Assembly (NCBI GenBank): GCA_958510875.1
Contig: OY294068.1
Coordinates: 158,694,388 to 158,758,387 of the forward strand
DNA from: Endomychus coccineus
Taxonomy: Eukaryota > Arthropoda > Insecta > Coleoptera > Endomychidae
DNA: 64,000 nt
Direction: 5' to 3'
In this document: positions 10,295 through 19,689 of the stretch, piece after piece
Layout of the letters: every line of letters begins with the position of its first letter
Numbering within the stretch: position 1 is the stretch's first letter
Position numbers and translations under genes: made by a program
Notes under the pieces: generated by a model
Databases searched by the model: none
Told to the model about the DNA's origin: nothing
What the model saw: only the letters and a program-made list of their open reading frames with translations

Positions 10295-11600
10295 TGTCTA
10301 ATTATATGGTTTCGTGGTCGCTGAGTGTTATTTTATGATCATGAAATCAACACCGACGACCATTTTTCGGAAAACTTCGGAAAATGAAAATTTATCATTT
10401 CTATTATACACTACAAAATTTAATTATTTTGTTTTTCGAAATATTTTAGTCAGTGTTATTGGAATAATAAGGTACCGTGATGGTTCTCGGTACGAATTTT
10501 ACAAAAAGGGAAAATCTGGAAAATTGGTGAAAGATTGCGTCGTTTTCCTTCATATTCCTGTTTTGGTCCTCGTCCAATGTGTCAAATTATATGGTTTCAT
10601 GGTTGCTGTTATTTTATGGTTGTAAAATCAAAAGCAAGTATAGTTTTCTGGAATACTCCGAAAAATGGAGATTTGACATAATTACACGACAATCTTTAAT
10701 CATTATACTGTTTTCGAAAAATGCTAGACAATTATTGTGATAAAGAGATCCTATCCACAAAATTTCTATGACGTGGACACGTTAACGCATACGGAGACCT
10801 CAGCAGCTGTCTTTGAGTGTAGATGGAAGAGAACTGGCATGCTGGCAACAGTATCTGAGTTACGGCTGTAAAATCACGTCCTTTTCTCTATTTTAATTCA
10901 TAAAACAAGTGAACTCTATCAAATATCGATTTGTATTAAAGCTTCGTAACGAAAATAAAATTATGTGAATCAAATAAACGTATACGAGTAGTACGTGCAT
11001 TCGAAAAAAAAGTGTTTGCTGGGTAACTTAAAATCCTAATTGACAACAAAACGAACAGCTCGCGGGTTTGTGGTAATTTCAAGATTCAAAATTTTTTTCT
11101 CAAAAAACGTTGATACTGATAATACGAAAGAAGAAATTATTTTATATATAACCCAGTAATATCATCATTATCATGTAGATTTTTCACTACAATTTTCGAA
11201 AAAAAAAAATGTACATTGAAGTTTGATCAAAGCTTCATTTTCCGGAGGTTTCCGAGGAGCTTAGTTGCTTTTGATTTTATAACCATGAAATAATACTCGG
11301 TGACCACAAAAACCTATAATTGGACAAGTTGGACGAGGACCGAGACAGGAATTTGAAGGAAAACGACCCAATTTTCCACCAATTTTCCAGCATTTTCATT
11401 CTTCTAGTGAAATTGTTACCTAGAACCAACACGGTACTCTATTATTACATTAACACTGACTTTAATTTTTCGAAAAACAAAATAATTAGAGTTTGTCTTG
11501 TAGAAATGGTGAATTTTCATTTTCCGGAAAGCTATCGTCGGTTTTGATTTTATGATCATGGAATAATACTTAGCGAACACGAAAGCATATATTTATACAT
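10295..11600. repeat. Inverted array of a 285-bp unit (two units per arm)
   Basis: Left arm (10295-10680) has two direct units with GGTTTC.TGGT, TTATTTTATG.T, AAATCAA and GGAAAA, starting near 10300 and 10590. Right arm (11235-11600) has the same units inverted near 11240 and 11520. Extended similarity includes TTATGATCAT.AAATCAA and the CGAAAAACAAAATAATTA-type block. The 550-bp spacer is unrelated. There is no ORF of note. It resembles a foldback element or a rearranged tandem repeat. Confidence 0.6.
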
Positions 11601-11699
11601 GTTGGACGAGGAACGAGATGTGAATAAGAGGGAAAAACGACGCAATTTCACACTAATTTCTCAGAATCTTCTTTCTTTCAGTGAAAATTGTATCGAGAC

Positions 11700-12780
11700 A
11701 CATCACGGCATCTTATTGAAAATGTTATCAATTGCTAAGATTTGATAAAATGTTTCGGGTTTTCCAGCAATCGGGCGTGATTTTCTATTTTCCGACTTCA
11801 GAGTTACGTGAACCAAAAAGCCCTCGTATACCAAATTGAAGTAACTTTGGATTGAAACAGCCCGAGATATTATTTCATTTGTTATAAAAGACATTTCATT
11901 TGTTAATTGAGAATGATTTTTCATTGTTTATGAATAGTAATAATCAGAAGCCCCCCTTTTGTTCAGACCAATGATGTGTAAGCCATCCTGAACACGATGC
12001 AAAAAGAATTTTGCATTTTTTTGCGTTCTCTAAGATTTTAGATATTTCTCACAATTTAGGCTGGACTGATAGGTATATCCAGGAAACGTTTATTTTCCAC
12101 TTTCATTTTGTTTCATGAATGAACATTTACGCCATCTATTATCAGATATGAGAACTACATATTCGTGTTTGTCATACTGAACGATGAGTTGAATTACATG
12201 AAATTGAAATACGGTAAAAACCTACTTTTAGTTTTCAGATTCTCAATTGTGCTGCAACATAATAAGAAGCCAACGTTTTTCCTGAAATTTTTTGATAATC
12301 AGGCTTCCCTTGTTCCGTATTGCTTAATATTTGTTGTTGTTTCAACTGAATAAGAATCCGCAACGGGTCTTTTTTTTATTAGACATAATTACATTGTCGT
12401 CTTCGGACTCGCCAAATTAGTTTTATAAACCTTGATAAAATCTTTCCTTCTCAATTCTGTCTTGTCTACATTTACATAGCCTTTCTTGAAACAAAGTAAT
12501 ACAACAAAGCCTGTATTAGTAGAGCTTCTATTAACTCTCTTTGTGTCTTCCTCGAATAGCGTTAAATAATACTCGAATTCACTGTTTACAATGGAATAAC
12601 GAACGGTATAAAGCTCTAGGCATCACGGGTTACGTGCACAGTTTTACAAGAAACAGATAGTCTAATTAAGGAAGCAAATTTATACGTTATTGTTGTACAG
12701 CATCCGATAATTGTCAAGTGGCTGCAAAACATAAACCATACTGCTACTAAAAGGGAACATACGTTAATTTGCTCATTATG
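11700..12780. other. No gene seen
   Basis: AT-rich with short ORFs. The stretch from 11640 still shows weak similarity to the inverted array next to it. Confidence 0.4.
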
Positions 12781-12894
12781 TGAATAAATCTCAACGTTGA
12801 TTCTAAGATTTGGTAAAAAAATTTAAGTAATAGCATAGTATACGACCTTCTATTGAAAATTGATGTTGTTCGAAAATTTCTTTTTTCAGCGTAT

Positions 12895-13290
12895 TCAGGT
12901 ACTCTGAAATAGGTCACACTAACACATATGCTTATTATTTCCGCCTTTACGTACGTTTCTGTCTCAGGACCATCATCAGAAGACGTATTATGTCCAACAC
13001 GGGATTTCTTAAAACTAATTGTATCATCGTAAAAGGATCCTAATCGCACCAATTTCAATTAAAATGCCCACGTCACCGAAACGAACAGAAAAACGAATAA
13101 TCGAAATTGTAACACATTACTGCTTTAAGTATATGAATATGTATCAAGAATCCACTGCTTAGCAATTTCATTATAATATACGGAGTCATGTCAAACAAAG
13201 TCTGTATACGACTGGAACCAAAAGATAAGACGTTCAAATATCCAATTTCGAACCACATGTTGAAGATTTATGAGGTGATAGAAAAAGGTT
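12895..13290 (+). mobile_element. PLE family 1 terminal repeat fragment
   Basis: Matches 63022-63427 in the same orientation: AGGTCACA.TAACAC, TTTACGTACGTTTC, GACCATCATCAGAAGAC, TCAATTAAAATGCCCACGTC and CCGAAACGAACAGAAA. Carries a hammerhead motif on the minus strand. Adjacent minus-strand PLE coding sequence runs 13430-13925, so the ribozyme is sense relative to that gene. Confidence 0.7.
12943..12984 (-). ncRNA. Hammerhead ribozyme motif, PLE family 1 (13 kb copy)
   Basis: Minus strand, in order: stem I strand GTCTT, core CTGATGA, extra T, imperfect stem II GGTC / GACA with loop CTGA, GAAA, palindromic stem III ACG TA CGT, A as cleavage base, and AAGGC. AAGGC pairs with GTCTT through one G-T wobble. 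The core is intact but stem II has a closing mismatch, so this copy is probably weaker than the one at 63.1 kb. Confidence 0.5.
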
Positions 13291-13429
13291 GTCAGACCTT
13301 ATTAGAAATATTACTATTTAAAAATTCTATCCAAAATATACTTTTAACAATATAAAGACGCATGTACGAATTTGCGAGGGCTTTAATTAATTAAATTAGT
13401 ATAAATCTTACTTAATGACTGAATGTCTG

Positions 13430-13930
13430 TTCTATGATTTTCAGACTATGAGTCACGTTTCATGTGAATCATCTCCAGAATAGATTGAAATTTCAGCATT
13501 TTTGAAATCGAATTGAGGGTTATAATCAAAACAGTGTTTAGCAAGGGCGGTGGAAGCTTCTAAGTTGCTGTTTCCAGTACTATACTTATGGCCATACATT
13601 CTTCCTTGTAAATATTGCTTATGTCCCATCGCAATCTGAACAATATAATTTGTATACTGTGCGAATTTGTTTATCTTTAAGTATTAAAGGTTTTAGGTTT
13701 GAAAAATATTTCCCAACATAGTTAGTAGCTTTATGCGCAACATTTATATCATGCTTCTTTAAACACTTCTTAATTTTATCTGAGGCCTCCGGAATGTATG
13801 GTGATGCTATGAAATTATCTGTACTACCGTTTGTGTTATTTATATATGACGTTCCATTATAAATTGTGTTTATTCTTTCTTTAATGATGGGATCGAAAAA
13901 TGTTTTTTGGTAGCCATCCATCTCCAGTGT
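13430..13930 (-). pseudogene. PLE family 1: end of reverse transcriptase, linker and GIY-YIG endonuclease
   Basis: PLE proteins join a reverse transcriptase to a GIY-YIG nickase used for target priming. An open stretch (13921-13619) reads MDGYQKTFFDPIIKERINTI, a linker with KKHDINVAHKATNY, then GKYFSNLKPL and YKLYCSDCDGT, the start of the nuclease domain. Past a stop, the frame resumes with KQYLQGRMYGHKYST and STALAKHCFDYN, the C-terminal half. The RT core is missing upstream (truncated near 13925). It matches 62.9-63.8 kb nearly codon for codon. Confidence 0.82.
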
Positions 13931-13994
13931 AGTAAAAACATAAAAAAAAAAATTTGGGATGGGCCACTGGGTGGGACAATTTAACAGCGCGATC

Positions 13995-14040
13995 TGTGTT
14001 AGTGTGAAGTATTTCCCGAGAAATTATATTAAATTCATAC
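13995..14040 (-). repeat. Short inverted PLE family 1 terminal fragment
   Basis: GTGTTAGTGTGA followed by TTTCCCGAGAAATTATAT is the inverse of the sequence that opens the terminal fragment at 63018-63055. It places inverted terminal pieces on both sides of the 13-kb PLE fragment. Confidence 0.5.
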
Positions 14041-14529
14041 CTGGATCAATAATTATTATTAATAGTTACCTCTGAATGTTAAAAAACAGTTAAGGAGATC
14101 AAAAATCCTATGGAGAAGAAATACAAGTGCATGATTGGAAATTTTGAGGTTAACTTTGTAAATTGAATAAATTATCATCTTATGCGTATCAAGAATTGAT
14201 CAACAAATGTTTGTGCAGGTGATGTTATTCAATATTTTAAATGTTGGTAATAGTGCCTCCATATAGATTGAATACGAATAATCCAGTAACTTCACAACAG
14301 TTTCAAGGTATACATAGAAAATATAAAGTTAATTTAGAAGATAGTAGGTAGATCATTCACATAATAAATAAGGTACGTGAGTTCTCTTAGAAATGTGACT
14401 GATTAAAGTTATGGTCCTTAAAAGGGATGCCTAAATTGAGTAAAAATGAAATCTTGTTATTTGTTTTTGGAAAGCCATTTGAAGTCTCATTATCTATTAT
14501 TCGTAATACGAAAACAGGAATATCGGCTC
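14041..14529. other. No gene seen
   Basis: AT-rich sequence between PLE and LINE fragments, with no recognisable motif. Confidence 0.4.
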
Positions 14530-14640
14530 AAACCTCGTGTGAGCCAGTGGTATTCGAATTTTCTCCAAGGTTTGGAGGATATAGGCATAAGGAAAGACCT
14601 CACTTGTTTCGCCGTTTGATAGAAAAATGGAGAAATTGAT
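14530..14640 (-). mobile_element. Jockey-like LINE, 3' fragment
   Basis: Resembles the 3' end of the LINE at 14943 and 57.1 kb: GTGTGA.C.AG, GTTTGGAGGATATAGG, TTTCGCCGTTTGATAGAAAA. Minus-strand orientation, as in the other copies. It sits on the other side of the PLE fragment at 14690. Confidence 0.55.
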
Positions 14641-14689
14641 ATGTTTCTCTAGAGATAGGAGATAACACATTTTCAAACTTTGAAGAACC

Positions 14690-14965
14690 GTACGTGTCAA
14701 ATACAAATAATTACCATTCCTTCGTTATTTATCACAAACCCACCCACACAGAAACCAATTCCTCACACTTAGTACAAACGTTAGTAGTGTATATGATACC
14801 TAGATTAGTTGATATCACTAAAGGTAACTTCCATTTGGAATTAAGCATAATGATAGATATTGATAAAGAAAAAGGTTATGATGTCAAGATAATAGATGAA
14901 ATATTTCAAAATAAACTTAATAAAGAGGCACTAATTCTAATTTATCCGCAGACTACACGAGAGGT
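14690..14965 (+). pseudogene. PLE reverse transcriptase, thumb-region fragment
   Basis: An open frame of 93 codons contains FVIYHKPTHTETNSSH and, later, NFHLELSIMIDIDKEKGYD. This is the PLE phrase that follows the YxDD palm (F.IYRKPTHT..., then NGYD). It lacks the fingers, palm and GIY-YIG parts. It lies directly against the 3' end of LINE copy 1 and is bounded on the other side by another fragment of the same LINE, suggesting insertion or rearrangement inside the LINE. Confidence 0.75.
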
Positions 14966-16225
14966 AAACCTATAATGTTCTAAGAACATCGTGTGAACTA
15001 GCTATAGGAAATGGACATTCGAATTTATATTGAAAGTTTGGAGATTATAGGCGGAAGGAAAGACCCAACTACGCAAAAAATTTCACAATTTCGCCGTTCG
15101 ATAGAAAAATGAAGTCTGTTAGGAAGAAGATCGGCAGGTCTCGAGCATGACAATGAGTGACCAGCTTGTACCTGTCTAGTCCACTTATCTGAAACCTTTC
15201 GATGTGAAATAACAGACGCAATTTCTGATGAACACCAACCATGGAAATATCTATAGAAAAGGGGAGATCGCTCATCCTCTTACAATGCTCTAGAGAGGTC
15301 AATTAATTCATGTGCCATCATCAAATCAATGTAAGTAATAGCTCTCTTCTGGAGATCTCCAATGCTACAGATACAGATTCCCCATATTTTTCAATAGATT
15401 TATGCCATGCATTTGTTACGTATGCAAGCATGTCTCCTGTAGATTACTGCTGACGGAAGGCAAAATGCCGATTTTGGAGCTCTCTAGGTATTGGATGAGA
15501 TCGATGAATATTGTTTTCTCCAACCCTTTAACGGTCACAGATAATAGTTCAATGGGTCTATAATCATTAGCAGCGGTCTTCTTCCCTCCTTCTGAAATTG
15601 GTTGGAGCTAGCTGTCTTCCAGTTGCAAGGAAACAAACCAAGTTTGTATGAAAGGGGAAGCAACTTGCAGAAAACGGGTGTTAATTCAGGAGCACATATG
15701 GACCTAGTTGTACGCTACCGAAAGACAACTGCAGGCATATAGCAATCAATAGCAGCTATATTAGGAGGGCCCTTACCTTGTGGATTCAAAAAACAGAAGG
15801 GTTGGCTTTTTCTTGGATGTAGTAGCCAGAGTATGTCATCAGTTTTGGTTAGGGGAGGGAATTTACGGGAAGTGAAAGTTCTACCAATTGCTTTGGCCAA
15901 AGTCCAAAACGAACAGGAATCACTCGGGCATTCGATAGGCTTTGTTCTTATTTTGGCCTTATATTCCTCTTTCGGAACATTTATTGTGGAATTGCAGACA
16001 TTTCTGGCTTCGACATATTGTATTCTGGTCTCCAGGCATGGGATACCGCGTCAACGACGGTATGGTGTTTGTTTTGAGCCGACGGCCCTAGAACAGATTA
16101 TATTGAACCATCGTTCACCAAATGATGGTGATTTTATGTATGGGGTATGTGAGTTTCCATTCCTAGCCTAATATCCGAGATCTCTCTGGCACATTTATTC
16201 TCATCTGCGTCAATTCTTTATCGCA
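14943..16225 (-). pseudogene. Jockey-like LINE, copy 1 (5'-truncated, decayed)
   Basis: A non-LTR retrotransposon remnant on the minus strand. It is collinear with 57.1-58.9 kb, although copy 2 has extra internal sequence. From its 5' side (16.2 kb) it shows the endonuclease-RT linker, then AKAIGRTFTSRKFPPLTKTD (15900-15840), which is the pre-RT motif of Jockey/CR1-type LINEs. Next come a palm region full of stops and a C-terminus with MVGVHQKLRLLFH and ARDLPIFFLTDFIFLSNGE (15245-15090). No APE endonuclease is left. It has many stops and indels and is certainly inactive. Confidence 0.78.
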
Positions 16226-17289
16226 ATATACCGGGCTATTCGACAACTTTCTCACAACTTCAATATGTTCATATCATAGAGCCCATATTTGTCAGATATA
16301 ATCAATATATATACATAGAAAATGTTTACATATGAGTATTTTAAGAAATTAAAAAAATTATTCAATTTTAACAATATAAATTTTAAAATGTGTAGAATGT
16401 AAATAAGTAATAATTATGACACAAAAGGCGCCTCATAAGAAAAACTCATTTAGATTGACAACTTAAAGACTCATGTCATAACAAAATGTCTGGAATAGTT
16501 TGTTAAAAGCATTTCATACCATAATTATAACGCGAAAATTTAAAAAATCTAGAATGACTGAAAACGCTATGGGGTAGTTCATGTCATCCTTGAAAAAATA
16601 AAGAACTTGACCCCGTCGATTTAGATGCATCACGATTTTGAGCTTAAGTTTGTCCTTATATTCGTTGTAATATATGCTGATGAAAATTTTTAATGCAGAT
16701 TAAAATTATCCCTGAACTTAATGAACGTGATTAACATAAAACTTGGTGACTAGCGTTCGAAGAAATAAAATTATATATAATATAGATGAGTAGTGTTCTC
16801 AAACGTGAATTTGCTTCAGATACATCCTTCAGGATTGTTCGATTGCACGTTCCGAATATTGCAGAAATTGTATTTGAAACAAAACATGATAATTGGATGA
16901 GAAGTATTATGAAAATTATGTTCCTGGTTATAATTCTGATAGTTTCCTATTATCTTCATATTGTTTTGATGATAATGGGTATTTAACGAACAACAAAAGT
17001 TCCTAATTCTTATGAACATGAAAGTGTTTACGATAAAGGGACATTAAAAATTAACAGCTTAACATGCACGTAACTGTTCATATAAAATGTGATAATGAAG
17101 AATTTATTATTATACTTCGGTATTAAATATGCCATAGAAATAATAAAGTACTTGCGATAGAAATCAGCACAGACTTTTATTGAAAAACACATAATAATTG
17201 TTAATATCCCCATTCAATCGAGCTTTATCACTGCTATTGCTGAGTCTAGATTTTTCCGATATTTTGAGGATGGATCTACTCTATTCCAT
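16226..17289. other. No gene seen
   Basis: AT-rich sequence with short ORFs only. No repeat partner was noticed. Confidence 0.45.
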
Positions 17290-18331
17290 GAGGGCAAGGT
17301 GAAAAATTCCTGAAAAATGAAACAAGAAATGCTTTATTTTATCGAAACTTATTTTATTTGTCAACATAATCCCCATGTAGCCCGACACCCTTCGTCCAAC
17401 ATTTTTCAAATTTTTTGATCCCTTCCAAATAATACGATTTCGGCAATCCTTCAAATAGTCGTTTGATTCAGTGATGACTTCATCGGTGGAGCCAAATCTC
17501 TGGGAATAGAGATAAGAATCGCAGGGGGCAAATCTGGAGAATATGGTGAATGACGACCCAACTCGTAGCGCAATTCATGCAATTTTGCCATTGCGACTGC
17601 GGACCTGTGCGCCGGTGCGTTGTCTTGGTGGAAGAGCTAAAAGCGGCCGCTTTCGCTTCAAATCGGGGTCGAATCGATGCAGCAGCTCGGCATGATATAC
17701 GCCGAAAAACGTTATGCCCGTGTGCATCTCCAAAAAATGTCGCCATGACTTTGTTGGCCGATAAACCCACTTTGGGCTTTTCGGCTTCAATTCGCCATGA
17801 CACATTTACTATTTCGACTGTTCTTCAGTCTCTGGTGTGTTGTGAGGGATACATGTTTTGTTCACGGTTACGAAACGGCATGAAAAGTCCTTTTTATCGC
17901 GCTTGAACATCACCAAACACTCCTTTGAAGTTGTCACACAGTGGCGCCTGTTGATAATAGAGAGCAAATGCGGCAAATAGCTTTAATATATTCAAAAATA
18001 GCCCATAGTCTAAAAAATCTGGTGCACTTCAACTCGCAGATCGTCCAACATCATACCATGGATTTGACCTACGATTTCTAGCGTTGTAACCTCAATTAGA
18101 CGACCAGAACGTTCGGCGTCTTGTGTGATCATACTAGCACAACGAAAATCAATGAAACACTTGTGGATCATTCCAATCGATGGTGAAGAGTCCCCGTAAT
18201 GTTTACCAAGCGATGGTTTGGTTTGCCTGATGTTTTTTACATGAAAGATATAATGTTTAATTAAGACGCGAAATTCACTTTCATCCATTTTTACAAAAAT
18301 CCTCAAGATCACTGCTTTCGATGGGTGTCAT
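17290..18331 (-). mobile_element. Mariner (mauritiana-type) copy 2, truncated at its 5' end
   Basis: The right inverted end GAGGGCAAGGTGAAAAATTC opens the block at 17291 in inverse orientation and the transposase reads on the minus strand. The 5' side stops at the inverse of TGACACCCATCGAAAGCA (about 18331), about 160 bp short of the true end. There PLE family 2 sequence begins abruptly, so the left inverted repeat is gone. Confidence 0.88.
17330..18312 (-). pseudogene. Broken mariner transposase, copy 2
   Basis: The N-terminal DNA-binding part is open from 18312 to 18010: FRVLIKHYIFHVKNIRQTK, GDSSPSIGMIH, DAERSGRLIEVTTLEIV and MMLDDLRVEV. The catalytic half continues in shifted frames. RPTKSWRHFLEMHTGI and LKRKRPLLALPPRQ (17805-17575) precede FHQDNAPAH-type sequence and HSPYSPDL. 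It retains more of the gene than copy 1 but has several frameshifts and lacks the first catalytic aspartate region between 18010 and 17810. Confidence 0.85.
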
Positions 18332-18405
18332 TTAAAAGAGATGGAAATGTATAAAAAAAAGCAATTCATTAAATTCCTATTTATCTCCAGCTGAGGGCAA
18401 GTCAT

Positions 18406-19107
18406 GGATGGATGGATGGATTTTGATGTGAAGGGTGTATAATTATACTGGCACTTAGGCCTCTGAACTGGGCCCATTGTGCCACCCCTTCAAGGCGAAG
18501 GCCCCTGTCCCTTCTCAGCCATCGAGGACCGCACCGGGTGGAGCGTCGCCAATGTTGACCAGATTTGGCCAGGGGTCCCCCAAAATGGCATCTCTTGTCG
18601 ATGAGAGCGCCGGGCAGTGACAAATCACATGTTCCGCTGTCTCATCCTCTTCGTAGCATCCTCGACATATGGTGTCGACAACGACTCCCATCGTGTGAAG
18701 ATGTTTATTTAGTCGGCAGTGTCCTGTCCATATTCCTACGAGTCTTCTAAGATTAAATCTTGTCAGTCGTAGGCAGAACTTTGCAATTTTTGGGCACGGT
18801 GCTTTTATAGCAGTATGTGCCTGTCTACAGCTATCATTCGATATCCATCGTTCGGTATGCCGTTTTAGGGTATCTTCTTTTATCAAAGCAGTCAGAGTGC
18901 TTGAGGTTAGCGGCAAGAAGGGCTCCGGCCCGAATAGTGTTTGTCCGGAGCCTTTTCGCGCCAGCCTGTCCGCCTCTTCATTTCCTTGATGTCCACTATG
19001 TCCTTTCACCCAGGTGAGTTGAACATCATTATACTGTGACAGATTTTCGAGGGTTCTGTGGCACTCCCAAACTAAACCTGAGTTAACCTTTTGGCTACTA
19101 AGGGCTT
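18406..19107 (-). mobile_element. 5'-truncated LINE with RNase H and zinc-knuckle C-terminus
   Basis: A minus-strand non-LTR element. Its 3' end carries a short (TCCA)n tail (seen as GGATGGATGGATGGA at 18406-18420) instead of poly(A). GTCAT occurs at both edges (18401-18405 and 19108-19112) as a probable 5-bp target duplication. It interrupts PLE copy B, whose uninterrupted form is seen at 3.9 kb. The truncation point lies within the RNase H domain. Confidence 0.78.
18515..19100 (-). pseudogene. LINE ORF2 C-terminus: RNase H end and CCHC-type region
   Basis: From the truncated edge the frame reads ENLSQYNDVQLTWVKGHSGH and NEEADRLARKG, the last RNase H motif with its catalytic aspartate. Then follow RWISNDSCRQAHTAIK, RLTRFNLRRLVGIWTGHCRL and a Cys/His cluster CRGCYEEDETAEHVICHC. 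This order is typical of ORF2 C-termini in RNase H-bearing LINE clades (I, R1, LOA type). The frame is open for 164 codons (19009-18515), so this insertion is younger than most in the window. Base composition is more GC-rich than the surroundings. Confidence 0.85.
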
Positions 19108-19173
19108 GTCATTGTTTACATTATTATCCCCAAATAGTATTCAAACAGGCACATTTTAAATTATGATTCAGCT

Positions 19174-19215
19174 TACTCTGATTATGGCTACTTGGTAGCC
19201 GAAAGGTCCTCAGTA
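19174..19215 (+). ncRNA. Hammerhead motif, PLE family 2 copy B (core mutated)
   Basis: Same layout as 3973-4014: TACT, core, extra T, GGCTAC TTG GTAGCC, GAAA, AGG T CCT, C, AGTA. The core reads CTGATTA instead of CTGATGA, replacing the invariant G8, so this copy should not cleave. Confidence 0.6.
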
Positions 19216-19261
19216 CTTCAATAGTATTTTAAGTGGATAAGATTGATCATTTCTTGTCAAT

Positions 19262-19625
19262 AGAGTTATTTCGTCATGATAATCGTCATCCTTAATATCA
19301 GTTCAGCACCGGTTACGAAACCTGCTTTACATCCAGCATGAAGTAGCACATAACTTGCACCACCAACATTTAACAGATTTAGTGCCAAGAATGACAGACA
19401 GTATCGTCTTTGAAGATGCATGTTCCGTCGGAATAAACAAATTGACGTGCACATTCATTTTTCATATATTGATATAAAAAATGTACACTTCTCATTGCGG
19501 TGGCAGGTTGCTTCACTAACTCTAGTCGTGGATCATCATAGCGAAATTCGAAACCCATGTTATTCAAAACTTTCCAAAATCATGTTTTGCCTATTGGGAA
19601 TATTTCACGTTCCAAGAGTGTGAAG
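19262..19625 (-). pseudogene. Tc1/IS630-like DDE transposase fragment
   Basis: Minus-strand fragments in two frames. MNNMGFEFRYDDPRLELVKQ and a following RQFVYSDGTCIFKDDTV (19567-19379) resemble the region around the first catalytic aspartate (V.LDETWI in intact relatives; here the motif is degraded to YSDGT). Then, after a shift, NVGGASYVLLHAGCKAGFVTGA (19370-19290) matches the next conserved strand. N- and C-terminal ends are missing. It directly follows PLE copy B. Confidence 0.6.
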
Positions 19626-19689
19626 TTATATGTTCCTTGATTGTACATATTATAAAAATACTGTTATGAATAGTGTTCTTATTTCAGGT

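Larger units (their letters stand above)
18332..19260 (+). mobile_element. PLE family 2 terminal fragment, copy B, split by a LINE
   Basis: 18333-18405 and 19108-19260 together match 3840-4080 continuously. The break between them is filled by the LINE at 18406-19107. It begins part-way into the repeat because it abuts the truncated mariner. Nested order: this PLE is younger than, or joined to, the mariner, and the LINE is younger than the PLE. Confidence 0.75.
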
